Shown: in pieces, positions 17,846 through 28,300 of the stretch
Numbering within the stretch: the stretch's first letter is position 1
Layout: each line of letters starts with the position of its first letter
Assembly (NCBI RefSeq): GCF_026168105.1
Contig: NZ_LBMW01000010.1
Location: 116,969 to 180,968 of the forward strand
Reading direction: 5' to 3'
DNA from: Streptomyces hygroscopicus
GTDB lineage: Bacteria; Actinomycetota; Actinomycetes; Streptomycetales; Streptomycetaceae
Length of the DNA stretch: 64,000 nt
Program-made: the position numbers and the translations under genes
Notes under the pieces: model-generated
Databases searched by the model: none
Told to the model about the DNA's origin: nothing
The model's input: the letters and a program-made list of their open reading frames with translations, nothing else

Positions 17846-20233
17846 TCAGCCGGTCCAGGCCCAGTCGGCCACCTCCGGCAGGTCGGTGCCGTGCTCGCGG
17901 ATCCACGTGTGGTGGCGCTGCCGGGCGTCCACCATGCGCTGGCGCACGGCAGCGGCCCGCACGGCCAGGCCCGGGACGCGGTCGATGACGTCCATGACCA
18001 GGCGGTAGCGGTCGAGGTCGTTGCGGACCACCATGTCGAACGGCGTGGTGGTGGTGCCGATCTCCTTGTAGCCGCGCACGTGCAGGTTGCGGTGGCCGGT
18101 GCGCCGGTAGGCCAGACGGTGGATCAGCCAGGGATAGCCGTGGTAGGCGAAGATCACTTGCTTGTCCGTGGTGAACAGCCCGTCGTACTCGAAGTCGCTC
18201 ATGCCGTGGGGGTGTTCCTCGCTCGGCAGCAGCCGGGCGATGTCGACGACGTTCACCACGCGCACGGCGAGCTCGGGCAGGTGCCGCCGCAGCAACTGGG
18301 CGGCCGCCAGCACCTCCTGGGTGGGTACGTCGCCCGCGCAGGCCAGTACGACATCGGGTTCGCGGGAGCCGTCCTCGGTGCCGGCCCAGTCCCAGATGCC
18401 GGCGCCTCGGGCGCAGTGGACCTTGGCCTGCTCCATGGAGAGCCAGTCGAAGCAGGGCTGCTTGCCGGCGACGACCACATTGACGTAGTCGCGGCTGCGG
18501 AGCACGTGGTCGGCCACCGACAGCAGGGTGTTGGCGTCCGGCGGGAGGTAGACCCGTACCGCCTCCGGGCTCTTGTTGAGAATGTGGTCGACGAAGCCGG
18601 GGTCCTGATGGGAGAAGCCGTTGTGGTCCTGGCGCCACACATGCGACGTCAACAGGTAGTTGAGCGAGGCGATGGGCGCGCGCCAGGGCAGGCGGCGGGT
18701 GCTTCGCAGCCACTTGATGTGCTGGTTGACCATGGAGTCGACGATGTGGACGAAGGCCTCGTAGCAGGAGAACATTCCGTGGCGCCCGGTGAGGAGGTAG
18801 CCCTCCAGCCAGCCCTGGCAGGTGTGTTCGGACAGGATCTCCATCACACGGCCGTGCGGGTCGAGGTGTTCGTCCACGTCGAGGGTGCCGCCCTGCCAAG
18901 CCTTGCCGCTGGCGGCGTAGACGGCCTGGAGACGGTTGGATGCGGTCTCGTCGGGGCCCACGAGGCGGAAGTCGCGCCGGTCGGCGGTGGCCCGCATGAC
19001 GTCCTGGAGCATGTCGCCGAGGAGGCGGGTGGGTTCGTGCAGGGTCGCGCCGGGCTTGTCGACGGCGACGGCGTACCGCTCCAGCGGCGGCAGGGGCAGT
19101 TCGCGCACCAGGAGTCCGCCGTTGGCGTGCGGCGTGGCGCCGAGTCGGCGGGTGCCCTGCGGGACACACGCCAGCACGTCGGCGCAGGGCACGCCGTGCT
19201 CGTCGAACAGTTCCTCGGGCCGGTAGGAGCGCATCCACCGCTCCAGCTGCAGCAGGTGCTCCGGGTTGTCCCGTACGGCAGCCAGCGGCACCTGGTGGGA
19301 GCGCCAGGTGCCCTCCACGGGCAGGCCGTCGACCTCGGCGGGGCCGGTCCAGCCCTTGGGGGTGCGCAGTACGATCACCGGCCAGCGTGGCCGGTCGGAG
19401 GCGCCCTCCTCACGGGCGGCGCGTTGGAGGACCGCGATGCGGTCCAGGGCGGTGTCCATGGCGCGCGCCATCGCGCGGTGCACGGCGGCCGGTTCGTCGC
19501 CGGTGACGTGGATGGGGTCGTGCCCGTAGCCGCGCAGGAGGTCGTCGAGCTCGTGCTCGGGGATCCTGGACAGCACGGTCGGGTTCGCGATCTTGTAACC
19601 GTTGAGGTGCAGGATCGGCAGGACGGCTCCGTCATGGACCGGGTCGAGGAACTTGTTGGAGTGCCAGGAGGCGGCAAGGGGACCCGTCTCCGCCTCACCG
19701 TCACCGATCACACAGGCGACCAGCAGGTCAGGGTTGTCGAGCGCGGCACCGTAGGCGTGGGAGAGCGAGTAGCCGAGCTCACCGCCCTCGTGGATCGAGC
19801 CCGGCGTCTCGGGGGCGACATGACTCGGCACCCCGCCCGGGAAGGAGAACTGCCTGAACAGCCGGGCCATGCCGGCCGCGTCCCGCGTGACGTCCGGGTA
19901 CGTCTGCGTGTACGAGCCCTCCAGCCAGGAGTTGGCCAGCACGGCGGGTCCGCCGTGTCCGGGGCCCCAGATGCACAGGGCGTTCAGGCCCCGGGCCTTG
20001 ACGACACGGTTGAGGTGGGTGTGGACGAGGTTGAGGCCGGGTGAGGTGCCCCAGTGGCCGAGCAGGCGCGGCTTGACGTGCTCGGGGCGCAGCCGTTCGG
20101 TCAGCAGGGGGTTGTCCATGAGGTAGATCTGGCCGACGGAGAGGTAGTTCGCGGCGCGCCAGTGGGCGTCCAGGGTGGCGAGCTCCTCGTCCGTGAGGGC
20201 GGCTACGCGTGCCTGCTGTGTGTCGGCGGGCAT
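17846..20233 (-). CDS. xfp: Xylulose-5-phosphate/fructose-6-phosphate phosphoketolase
   Basis: Protein of 795 aa from the ATG at 20233, with GGAAGGA 6 nt upstream. The length is normal for the family. TPP-dependent phosphoketolase marks are [20 protein letters not shown] near the N-terminus, the signature [20 protein letters not shown], and [20 protein letters not shown], which binds TPP and metal. The C-terminal part has [20 protein letters not shown] and [16 protein letters not shown]. It cleaves xylulose-5-P or fructose-6-P to acetyl-P without redox, useful when respiration slows. Its place beside the DevR-like regulator fits hypoxic induction. Confidence 0.95.
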   Translation of the reverse strand: MPADTQQARVAALTDEELATLDAHWRAANYLSVGQIYLMDNPLLTERLRPEHVKPRLLGHWGTSPGLNLVHTHLNRVVKARGLNALCIWGPGHGGPAVLANSWLEGSYTQTYPDVTRDAAGMARLFRQFSFPGGVPSHVAPETPGSIHEGGELGYSLSHAYGAALDNPDLLVACVIGDGEAETGPLAASWHSNKFLDPVHDGAVLPILHLNGYKIANPTVLSRIPEHELDDLLRGYGHDPIHVTGDEPAAVHRAMARAMDTALDRIAVLQRAAREEGASDRPRWPVIVLRTPKGWTGPAEVDGLPVEGTWRSHQVPLAAVRDNPEHLLQLERWMRSYRPEELFDEHGVPCADVLACVPQGTRRLGATPHANGGLLVRELPLPPLERYAVAVDKPGATLHEPTRLLGDMLQDVMRATADRRDFRLVGPDETASNRLQAVYAASGKAWQGGTLDVDEHLDPHGRVMEILSEHTCQGWLEGYLLTGRHGMFSCYEAFVHIVDSMVNQHIKWLRSTRRLPWRAPIASLNYLLTSHVWRQDHNGFSHQDPGFVDHILNKSPEAVRVYLPPDANTLLSVADHVLRSRDYVNVVVAGKQPCFDWLSMEQAKVHCARGAGIWDWAGTEDGSREPDVVLACAGDVPTQEVLAAAQLLRRHLPELAVRVVNVVDIARLLPSEEHPHGMSDFEYDGLFTTDKQVIFAYHGYPWLIHRLAYRRTGHRNLHVRGYKEIGTTTTPFDMVVRNDLDRYRLVMDVIDRVPGLAVRAAAVRQRMVDARQRHHTWIREHGTDLPEVADWAWTG

Positions 20234-20534
20234 GGGGGTCCTTCCGGGGCGGGGCGGCTGTCGGGGGCGTGCTGCGTGCCGGTGGGCATGCCACCCCACC
20301 TTCGGACGATCCGCCGGGTGCCCGACAGGGCCGTTCGGGCCACCTCCTTGGGCCATCCCGTCCGCGCGCGTGCCCGGCTCACCTTGTGCGGCCCGGGACC
20401 GTCCGCCCCTCCGACGAACCCGTGCTCAGTCCGGCCGCGGTGTGCGTCCGGTCGGCCGCGCGGGCCGGCTCGGATGCGGTCGGCGGTCCCGCTCCAGGCG
20501 CCGCCGCCTTCGTGGGGACCGGGCACTGGTCCCG
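20234..20534. other. Upstream region of phosphoketolase
   Basis: About 300 nt without a gene. It holds the ribosome site and promoter region of the phosphoketolase, the DevR-like site at 20328-20341, and nothing else I can name. Confidence 0.5.
20328..20341. promoter_or_regulatory. DevR-box-like site upstream of phosphoketolase
   Basis: GGGCCGTTCGGGCC shares 12 of 14 positions with the palindrome core GGGCCGATCGGCCC found before the DevR-like gene. It lies about 95 nt before the phosphoketolase start. Confidence 0.4.
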
Positions 20535-20807
20535 ATGGGTCCGAACGGCCCTGCCAAGGTGGGCGGCGCGGCGGCGGGCCTGGTGACCGCGCGGGCCGCC
20601 GGCATCCCGTTCGCACGCCGGCGCGCGGAGCGGCAGCCGGTGGGCGCCGTGCTGCTCGAGGACCTGCCGCGGACCGCCGTGGAACTCGTGGGCACCGGCA
20701 GCGACCAGAGCAGCGCGGAGGTCCGCTGGACGGCACCCGACGGTTCCCGGCGCGCGGGGCGGACCATGGTGGGGACCGGTCAGTCGGGGTTGTCGACCGC
20801 TCAGTGA
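20535..20807 (+). pseudogene. Remnant of an Rv1733c-like membrane protein
   Basis: One frame reads GLVTARAAGIPFARRRAERQ, then PVGAVLLEDLP and AEVRWTAPDGSRRAGRTMVG before stopping at 20807. This is the pattern of the extracytoplasmic middle part of Rv1733c-family proteins (basic segment after helix 1, then VRWTAPDG). The N-terminal and C-terminal membrane helices are missing. Rv1733c belongs to the DosR regulon, so the remnant fits its place next to a phosphoketolase and a DevR-like regulator. The family call rests on short similarity. Confidence 0.4.
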
Positions 20808-21718
20808 CGCGGGCGCCCCTTGCCCGGGAGCCCCAGTACGGCACCGGCCATGGCTTCCTCACCTTTGGCGTTGGGGTGTGCGGGGGCTGCCGGTGACGTC
20901 GGCTGCAACGGTTCGATCCAGCGGTCCGCAGGGGCCTTGCACATGTCGTGGTCGCGTGTGGGCCCGTAGGTGTCGACGTACTCCGCGCGATTCCACTCGG
21001 CCACCAGGCGGAGCATCAGGTTCAGTCGCTTTTCGGTGTCCCGCAGATAGGGGAAGTCCTGGGCCGCGAACGGCACCGAGGGGTAGCAGCCGCTGCCGTC
21101 GTCGGGCAGGAGGTCGGGGTAGCCGACGACGAGCACCCGGGCGTGCGGTGCCCTGGTGTGCACGGCCCGCAGCACACGGTCGATCTTCGGTGCCGTCTGT
21201 GCGGTGCGCACCGCCAACTGGTCGACCCCGGACGAGTCGTAGTAGCGCCGGCACGGGCTTCCCGTCAGATCCTTTGAGCTGAGGCGGGCGCAGGTGGCAA
21301 TGATGGAGCCGAATCCGATGTCGTTGCCGCCGATCTGGATCGTCACCAGGTCGGTGTCCCTTTGCAGCGCGTTGAGTTGGGGGGCGTTGGTGCCCTGCGG
21401 CTTCCACATGTTCTCGGTCGTCGCTCCGGCGCAGCTGACGTCCCTGAACGTGGTCGCCTTTCGCTGCGCGGCCACGAGCGACGGGTAATTGTGGTCGGAG
21501 CGGGCGCAGTTCGCATCCACCTGGTGCGGGATACCGGGGCCCGAGGTGTAGGAGTCTCCGAGCGACACGTAGTGTGCGGCGCGGCCGAGTCCCGTGCCGT
21601 GCGCTGCCGCGGGTACTGCGGAAGCGACGAGGAGGGCGCAGCCACCGAGAGCCGCTCCTAAGGCGGCCGGCCGTCGGCGACGTACCGTCGCTCTGCCGGG
21701 ATGCGTGTCGTTCGCCAT
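20801..21718 (-). CDS. Secreted SGNH-family esterase/lipase
   Basis: Protein of 305 aa from the ATG at 21718, with GGAGGAATTCC upstream. A signal peptide (LGAALGGCALLVASAVPAAA) is followed by the SGNH blocks: YVSLGDSYTSGPGIP (Ser nucleophile in GDS), VSCAGATTENMW (Gly), IQIGGNDIGFG (Asn) and PAHPNAKGEEAMAGAVLGLP (DxxH-like block with the His). Six or more cysteines suggest disulfides, as in Streptomyces SCO lipase-like esterases. It acts on esters outside the cell. Its stop overlaps the end of the Rv1733c-like remnant by 7 nt on the other strand. Confidence 0.9.
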   Translation of the reverse strand: MANDTHPGRATVRRRRPAALGAALGGCALLVASAVPAAAHGTGLGRAAHYVSLGDSYTSGPGIPHQVDANCARSDHNYPSLVAAQRKATTFRDVSCAGATTENMWKPQGTNAPQLNALQRDTDLVTIQIGGNDIGFGSIIATCARLSSKDLTGSPCRRYYDSSGVDQLAVRTAQTAPKIDRVLRAVHTRAPHARVLVVGYPDLLPDDGSGCYPSVPFAAQDFPYLRDTEKRLNLMLRLVAEWNRAEYVDTYGPTRDHDMCKAPADRWIEPLQPTSPAAPAHPNAKGEEAMAGAVLGLPGKGRPRH

Positions 21719-22037
21719 GGAATTCCTCCCCCTGGGGTCGGGGCCTCGCACGGAGCCGACACCGAGGGGCGGCCGCCGCACGTTCGACGGAGCTTGTATA
21801 CCGTCCGGTATGTCTCCGGGGCCAGAGGCGGGCACCAAACAGCTGGGCGGGAGCGCAACAGGCGCGGAGTTGTCGAAGTCCGGCTCCGGCGGGGCGCACT
21901 GCCTTCGCGCGGAGGCCGACCGATGCGCGCGGCCGGAGCGGGTCCCTCACGTCCGCCTCACGGAGAGCGCGGGACTGCCCCGCTGCCACGGTCGGTCGGC
22001 CTGTCCGCGCGCCGGCGCACCGGACTGAGGCCGTCGG
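21719..22037. promoter_or_regulatory. Promoter region of the SGNH esterase with a small palindrome
   Basis: The 319-nt gap between esterase and collagenase. ATACCGTCCGGTAT at 21798-21811 is an inverted repeat (6-bp arms, 2-nt centre) about 80 nt before the esterase start, a shape used by TetR-type repressors. The rest shows nothing recognisable. No repressor gene lies nearby. Confidence 0.35.
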
Positions 22038-23987
22038 TCAGGACGACGCCTGCCCCGGCGCGTCGCAGGCGCCCGCCGCGCACGCGGTGAGCCAGGTGTC
22101 GAAGTCGGCGTCGTAGCGGGTTCCGATGTCGGAGGCGTAGACGGCGTAGCCGCCCGTGTAGTCGCCGACCCGGAAGTAGGCGAGCATGCGCTGGATGTCC
22201 TCAGGGTGATTCTCGAACATGTAGCGGACCGCGAGATAGCCCCAGGGGTAGGTGCGCGTCACATCGCTGTTGGCATAGGTGTTCTGGAAGAGCGTGCTCA
22301 GGGTGTAGGTGTGCTTGCCCGCCTCGGAGACCGCCTGGTCGTCGGTGATGTTCCGGTAGCCGTAGGAGACGTATTCGGCCAGCCCCTCGATCCACCAGAC
22401 GTCCGGGACCGTCGTCTGCTGGGTGAAATCGCCCTTCATGTCGTAGCGGGCGTCCAGGTAGTGGGTGTACTCGTGGTTGAGGTTCCAGATCCGGGCCACG
22501 AAGCCGTCGTCGCTGTCCTTCTGGTACATGATCGAAGTCGGCTGGTTGTGGGGGTCGGACGGATCCCCGTCCAGGGTTATGCCGCCGTTGTCCGTGCTGA
22601 CGCCGAAGATCGCACCGGCATAGGTCTGGTAGTCGGTCCGGCTCGCGAACACCACGAGCTGGATCGTCGACACGTACTGGCCGGGTATCGGGCCCTGGTC
22701 CTTGACGAGGTCGTGGACGTAAGGATCCTGGCTCAGCACGCTGGTACAGGCGGCGTCGAGGTCGGCGGGAGTCAGTGACTGCGCCAGGATGGTGTGCGTC
22801 TCGTCGCAGGCATGGGTGAGGGGCAGTGCCGCGTTCGTCAGTCGGCCGGTCAGGTCACAGACGTCGTAGTACGAGCAATCGGCCCTGTCGTAGGAGTCCA
22901 GCTGGGTCGCCACCGCCACCCACAACCGTGCCGTGGGTCCGGTGATGCCGGAGGCGTCCAGCAGACCCTTGGCCAGCGGCCTGATGCGGGCCTGGAGCGC
23001 GGGGTGCTCCACATAGCGTGCGAGGTTCATCCCGGCGTTGGAGTCGAGGTAGGAAAGGTTCGTCCGCAGCAGGTCCATGTGCTGGAGCGCGAACGCCCTG
23101 AGGGTGCCGATGATGCGCGGGTCCGCCGTGACCGCCTTGACGTAGGCGGTGTTCCAGTTTCCGCGCCACAGGGGGGTGTAGACGTCGTTCACCGCCGCCA
23201 CCATGCTGTCGACGGCGTCGTAGGAGCTGTTGTAGCCGTTGAGGAGGCGCCGGTAGACGCTGAGGTAACGGCCCTGCAGGTCGGCGCTGTCGGTGAGGAT
23301 GACGACGTCGCCCAGGACGTCGCCGTTCCCGGCGGTGACGTCCGTCGCGTGCCGACTGGCGAAGAAGGCGTCCAGGCCGCGCGCCGTGGCCGTGTTCAGG
23401 GCCGCGCCGTAGGAACCGGTGTCGGACGGGTGGTTGAACTGTACGTAGTAGCCGGCCCGCAGGAACAGGACGAGCTGCCACGCGTGCGCCGAGTTGTCAC
23501 CGCCGTACCTCCGCGCCTCGTTCGTGAAGGCATTCGCGACGGTGACCATCTGGGACTCGCGGAAGACCGCGTACGCGTCGCTGCCGGAGACGGCGAACAG
23601 AGTGTTGATGCAGTCGATCGCCGACGCTTTGACGAAACCGACGAGTGCGGAGCCGGTTCTGCGGCCGAAGTCGGCCGGGGAACAGGCGGCCTTCGACGCG
23701 CCCTTCGGCTCGCTCGCGGCAGCCTGTTCGTGCGGGGGCGTGGCCGCCCGCAGGGGAGGGAGCTCGGCGGGAGCCGACCGCCGGCCCTGTACGGGCCGGT
23801 CCACGGCGCCGAAGGTCGACCCGGTCGGGGGAACGGCCGGTGCGGTGTCGCGGGCGACCGTCGAGGCGCTGTCGCCGTCCTTCGACGGGGGCACGGCAAG
23901 TGCGGGCGTCGCCAGCAGGCCGGCGAGGGTGACGGCGGCGGCGAGAGCGCCGGCCACACGTCTGGGCAGGGCGAAGCGGTAGCGCAT
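22038..23987 (-). CDS. Secreted microbial collagenase (peptidase family M9)
   Basis: Protein of 649 aa from the ATG at 23987, with GGGAGTCCAG upstream. A signal peptide (VAGALAAAVTLAGLLATPAL) is followed by a Pro/Ser-rich linker. An M9N activator domain runs from about 110 to 380 (AACSPADFGRRTGSALVGFV and YSLDSNAGMNLARYVEHPAL-type helices). The peptidase domain follows, with zinc motif NLNHEYTHYLDARYDMKGDF (HExxH) and the third ligand Glu in WWIEGLAEYVSYG. There are no C-terminal PKD or collagen-binding domains, so this is a short Streptomyces-type enzyme. It degrades collagen or gelatin outside the cell. Confidence 0.92.
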   Translation of the reverse strand: MRYRFALPRRVAGALAAAVTLAGLLATPALAVPPSKDGDSASTVARDTAPAVPPTGSTFGAVDRPVQGRRSAPAELPPLRAATPPHEQAAASEPKGASKAACSPADFGRRTGSALVGFVKASAIDCINTLFAVSGSDAYAVFRESQMVTVANAFTNEARRYGGDNSAHAWQLVLFLRAGYYVQFNHPSDTGSYGAALNTATARGLDAFFASRHATDVTAGNGDVLGDVVILTDSADLQGRYLSVYRRLLNGYNSSYDAVDSMVAAVNDVYTPLWRGNWNTAYVKAVTADPRIIGTLRAFALQHMDLLRTNLSYLDSNAGMNLARYVEHPALQARIRPLAKGLLDASGITGPTARLWVAVATQLDSYDRADCSYYDVCDLTGRLTNAALPLTHACDETHTILAQSLTPADLDAACTSVLSQDPYVHDLVKDQGPIPGQYVSTIQLVVFASRTDYQTYAGAIFGVSTDNGGITLDGDPSDPHNQPTSIMYQKDSDDGFVARIWNLNHEYTHYLDARYDMKGDFTQQTTVPDVWWIEGLAEYVSYGYRNITDDQAVSEAGKHTYTLSTLFQNTYANSDVTRTYPWGYLAVRYMFENHPEDIQRMLAYFRVGDYTGGYAVYASDIGTRYDADFDTWLTACAAGACDAPGQASS

Positions 23988-24075
23988 CTGGACTCCCTCT
24001 CGGATGGATGCGCCTCGTAAGCAGCGATGAGGCGTGAGAGGACCTTCTCAATCTGTCACGTCGTCAACAATGGCG

Positions 24076-24089
24076 TGTGACATAGCACA
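24076..24089. promoter_or_regulatory. Inverted repeat upstream of the collagenase
   Basis: TGTGACATAGCACA has TGTG/CACA arms and is AT-rich for this genome. It lies about 90 nt before the collagenase start and 100 nt after the LysR gene. It could be a LysR (T-N11-A type) or Crp-like site; neither consensus is fully met. Confidence 0.25.
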
Positions 24090-24188
24090 TTGCACAGTTG
24101 GCCCATAACATGCGGCTCGGCCTTCTACCGGGCTGTCCGACAAGGCCGGAGGCAGCACCCGGCCGGGCGGGCCCGGCCCGCAGCCGCA

Positions 24189-25148
24189 CTATCGCTCGGC
24201 CACGCTCCACGTCCGCGAGGCCCACGCCCTCAAGTGCGGTGACTTGGCGACGAGATCGCGATACGCGGCTGCGGCGGACGTGAACAGCATCTCCACCACG
24301 TCGTCGGCAACCCTGTCGCGGCGCCAGGCCAGTACGTAGCGGCACCACAGTGGTGTGCCGACCAGCGGTTTGATCATCACGTCCGGGATCGGCCGCAGGG
24401 TCGCCTGCACCAACGAAACGCCGAGTCCGTCGGCGATCATGTTCTGCAACTGCAGCTGGTCGCCCAGGAATTCGTGGACCGCCAGCGGCGAGAAGCCTGC
24501 CGCCTCACAGGCCCCGTAGAAGACTCCCGGCCAGCCGGCCCCGTCGTCAGGCGTCACGAACCACGCCTCCTCGGCCAGATCGTCGAGGGCGATCTGAGGG
24601 CGATACCTCAGCCGGTGGCGGGCCGAGATGGCCACGAACGTCGGCTCGGTGACGATCCCGCGATGAGCCACCGTGGAGGAGTGCCGCAACTCCATTCCGG
24701 GGTAGTCCGCGGCGATCGCCGCGTCCACCTCGCCGTTCTCCAGTAGTTCGACGATCTGCGAGGACGCGTACACACTGCTCACGGCGAGCGACACGTCCGG
24801 CAGCCGGCCGCGGACCCGGACCACCATGCCCGACAGTACGGGCGAGTTGGTCGCGGCGACACGCAGAGTCCGGCACGTTCCCGCAGCACCTCCGGCCGGC
24901 CGGTGCCCTATGGCCGCGGCGCGCGCCAGGACGTCCTGCGCCTGGGCCACGACCTGTAAGCCGTACGGCGTGAGATGCACGCCCGACACACCGCGCTCGA
25001 ACAGCGACTCACCGAAGAAGCGTTCGATACGACGGAGCTGGGTGCTCAAGGCCGGTTGCGAGTACCCCAGGTCCGACGCGGCCCGACCCACGCTCCCCGC
25101 GTCGGCGATCGCGCACAGCACGCGCAGATGCCGAAGCTCCAACTCCAT
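24189..25148 (-). CDS. LysR-family transcriptional regulator
   Basis: Protein of 319 aa. The ATG at 25148 is chosen because GGGGAG lies 7 nt before it; in-frame ATGs at 25163 and 25202 are less likely. The winged helix is residues 1-62 (ELRHLRVLCAIADAGSVGRA, then ASDLGYSQPALSTQLRRIER). The effector-binding domain follows from about 90 (RTLRVAATNSPVLSGMVVRV). It lies upstream of the collagenase in the same direction with a 200-nt gap, so it could control it, but no proof is visible. Confidence 0.9.
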   Translation of the reverse strand: MELELRHLRVLCAIADAGSVGRAASDLGYSQPALSTQLRRIERFFGESLFERGVSGVHLTPYGLQVVAQAQDVLARAAAIGHRPAGGAAGTCRTLRVAATNSPVLSGMVVRVRGRLPDVSLAVSSVYASSQIVELLENGEVDAAIAADYPGMELRHSSTVAHRGIVTEPTFVAISARHRLRYRPQIALDDLAEEAWFVTPDDGAGWPGVFYGACEAAGFSPLAVHEFLGDQLQLQNMIADGLGVSLVQATLRPIPDVMIKPLVGTPLWCRYVLAWRRDRVADDVVEMLFTSAAAAYRDLVAKSPHLRAWASRTWSVAER

Positions 25149-25338
25149 CCGCCCGCTCCCCATCCCAGCCGACCGGGCACCCGGCCGCACGAACCGGCGC
25201 AAGGGCGCCGCCCACCGGTTTCACCAGCGGAGGGGAAGCGTTCCACCGCGTGGTTCCGCTCACAAGACGGGGTTCCGCCGACGTACCGTGAGTTGGTCCT
25301 GCGGGGCGACGAGCCCGTCCTGGACGCCACGCCGTCGG

Positions 25339-28300
25339 TCAGCGAGTGGAAGCGGGTGGTTCCGTCATCCAGACCGGGCAGTCCTGGCCGGTGACCGACC
25401 GGAACTGCTCGACGACCCCGGCGGTGTCGCCGACATACGCGCGACGCAGATGGCCCGCGATCACAGGAGTGATTCCGCGGCCGTGCTCGGGTAGCCCTTG
25501 CGCCTGGAGAAGGGCATGGGCCAGGGGTGCGATGGCCTCCCGGAACAGGCGTCCCTCGACCATCACGCACCCATAGGTGGCCACACTCTGGACGTAGTGC
25601 GCAAGGTAGGCGTCGCGGTCGGCTTCGACCAGCCGCTGATAGAGACCGGCCGACTGCCCGGCGACCGGCACCGCGTCGTCCCATCGCCGAAGCTCGACCA
25701 AGAGGTTCACGTGGTTGCTCAACGACATGGCCAGGATCGGCAGATATTGCTCCGGTTCGGCGCCGGCCAGCTCTCCGTACAGGGCGACGGCCTCCTGCGA
25801 GAACGGCACGGCCTCCTCCGGCCGCCCCACTTCCCTCAGCCACACGGCGTGGTTGTTGGACGATGCGGCCAGGTTCGCCAGGTAGACGTCCCGGTTGACC
25901 GCGACCAGCCGGCGCCACCGGTCGATCGCCTGTTGTGAGACAGGTACCGCATCGTGCAACCGCCCAAGCTGTGCCAGCAGTACAGCATGGTTGCGGGACA
26001 CTGTGGCCAGCTGCGGCATGAACGCGTCCCTGTTGACCTCGGCCAGCTCCGTGTACAGGGCAACCGCCTTGCGCGAGAACGGCACCGCTGCTTCCCTCCG
26101 GCCCAGCTCGGCCAACAACAGTGCGTGGTTGTTGACCGAGCCGGCCAGGCCCGGCAGATGGGCATCTCGATTGGCCGCAACCAGCTCCGCATGCAGATCG
26201 ATCGTCTCCTGCGAGATGGGAACGGCCTCACCCCGCCCCCTGAGCTCGGCCACGACGTTGGCGTGGTTGGTCAACGACACCGCCAGACCCGGCAGATGGC
26301 CGGGTCGGTTGACCGCGACCAACTGGCGTCTCAGGTCGAGGGTCTCTTGGGAGATCGCCATTGCTTCGTCCCATCGACCGAGCTGCCCCAGCAACGCGGC
26401 GTGGTTGTGCAACGATGCGGCCAGGTCCGGTAGATGGGCGTCCCGGTTGACCACGACCAGTCGGCGCCGGAGGTCGACCGCCTGTTCGGAGATGGGTACC
26501 GCCTCGTTCCGCCGCCCCAGCTCCGACAGCCACAGAGCGTGATTGTTCAAGGTGTGGCCCAGGCTCTCCGCGTGGGCATCCGGATCACCCGCGGCCAGTT
26601 CCTCGTACAGGGCGAGTACCTGCTCGGACAGTTCCGCTGCCTCCCTCCGCCGGCCCACCTCGGCCAGCCGGTTCGCATGGTTGCCCAACGTCCTGGCCAG
26701 GTCGGGCAGGTACGCCTCCGGGTCGGTCCCGGCCAGCTCCAGCCACAGGTCCACGGCTTCCTGCGACACCGCTGCCGCCTCGCTCCGCCGGCCCACCTCG
26801 GCCAAGAGGTTTGCCTGGTTGCCCAACGAGGTCGCCTGCTCCGGGCGATAGGCCCCCGGCTCGGTGCCGGCAAGCTCTCGCCATGCCTCCAGGGCCCGGT
26901 GGTTGGCCTTCATGGCCTCGATGAGCAGGCCGGCGTTGCGTAAACGGGCCGACAGCGCACCGTGGATGCGGGCCCGTTGTACGGAGGAGGTGGCAGCTGC
27001 AAGTCTGCGTTCGGCGAGCCGAGACGCCAGGGCGGCGATTCCCAGGTCCAGATCGACATGCCGGTGCCCAGGCAACAGAGCCTCGATGCTTTCCAGCAGC
27101 TCCACATCGAGGTCGTCGAGGCCGGCCAGTGCGGCCAGCGTGGCGCCTCCTGCGTGCAACGCCAGCCGAGGGTGGGCCGCGAGCAGCGGGTACAGCTGGC
27201 CTTGGGCGAGGTGCGGCCACCGGCGGGCCGCTTCCACCAACGTGGTCAGAGCGTGCCCGGCCCACACCGGCACCCCCGGCGCCCCGGAATCACCGGGGTG
27301 TTCGGATGCGAGCAGACGGGCGGGCGCGCCATCCGCCCAGGGGTCGGCCGGAAAGCCGTGGCCGTGGCCGGGGGTGGACAGCGCGAGGAAGTCCTCGCCC
27401 AGCCGGTCCGGGTACAACGGCTCCAGCAGCGTCGTCGTCTGCCGTCCCTGTCCGCCGGTACCCACGGCGGATGGGTAGCACACCGCATGATCCTTGAGGA
27501 GTTGCCCGGGGGCTTCCCGGGAATCGACGTCTGCCCGGGTCAGAGCGGCCTTGGCGTCGGGATAGCCGAGCGGACCGGTGATCGTGGCGGTGTACACCAC
27601 CTGCCCCATCGCGTCCGGGGCCGTCACCAGAGGCTTCTCCCGGACGGGGGCGTGCATCGCCTCCCAGTGGTCGCGCTCCCGGGCCAGCAGGAACGAAGAC
27701 ACCTCCACGGGATCGACGGGCGGGACGTCGTCGCAGGCGTGAGCCAGCACGGCGGCCAGCGCGGCCATGTGCACCGTCAGCACCAGCCGGTAGGCCTCGT
27801 GGCCGACCAGCGCGCCCGGCGGATCGACGCACTTGGCACCCGGCACTCCCAGCAGATCCGCGAACCGGTCGCGTGCCGAGGTGAACAGGCTCAGACGGGT
27901 GGAGGCCGGGTCGTCCTCCAAGGGCCCGAGGGCCCGGTGGCTGGGCACCAGGCCCACGTCCCGTTGGATTCGGCCTTCCAGGCTCTGCCACCACGTGCCC
28001 GCCGGACGGGCCAGCAAGAGCACCCGCACCGGCAGCCCGTGGACTCCGTCCCCGGTCCGGATGTCCGTCAACAGGGTCAGCAGATCGGTCGTGTCCCAGC
28101 GTTCGGCGTAGTCCACCACCACAAGGAGCCCGGCCGCACTGTGCAGATCGGGGCCGGTGAACGTGTCGGCAGCGGATCGGTCACGCCGGTGGTGGGCGGC
28201 GAGCACCGCCCAGCCTTCCCGCCGCCACAAGTCCGCGACATGTCCGGCCAGCCGGGTCTTGCCCTGCCCACCCGGCCCATGGATCAGATGGACCTTGAGC

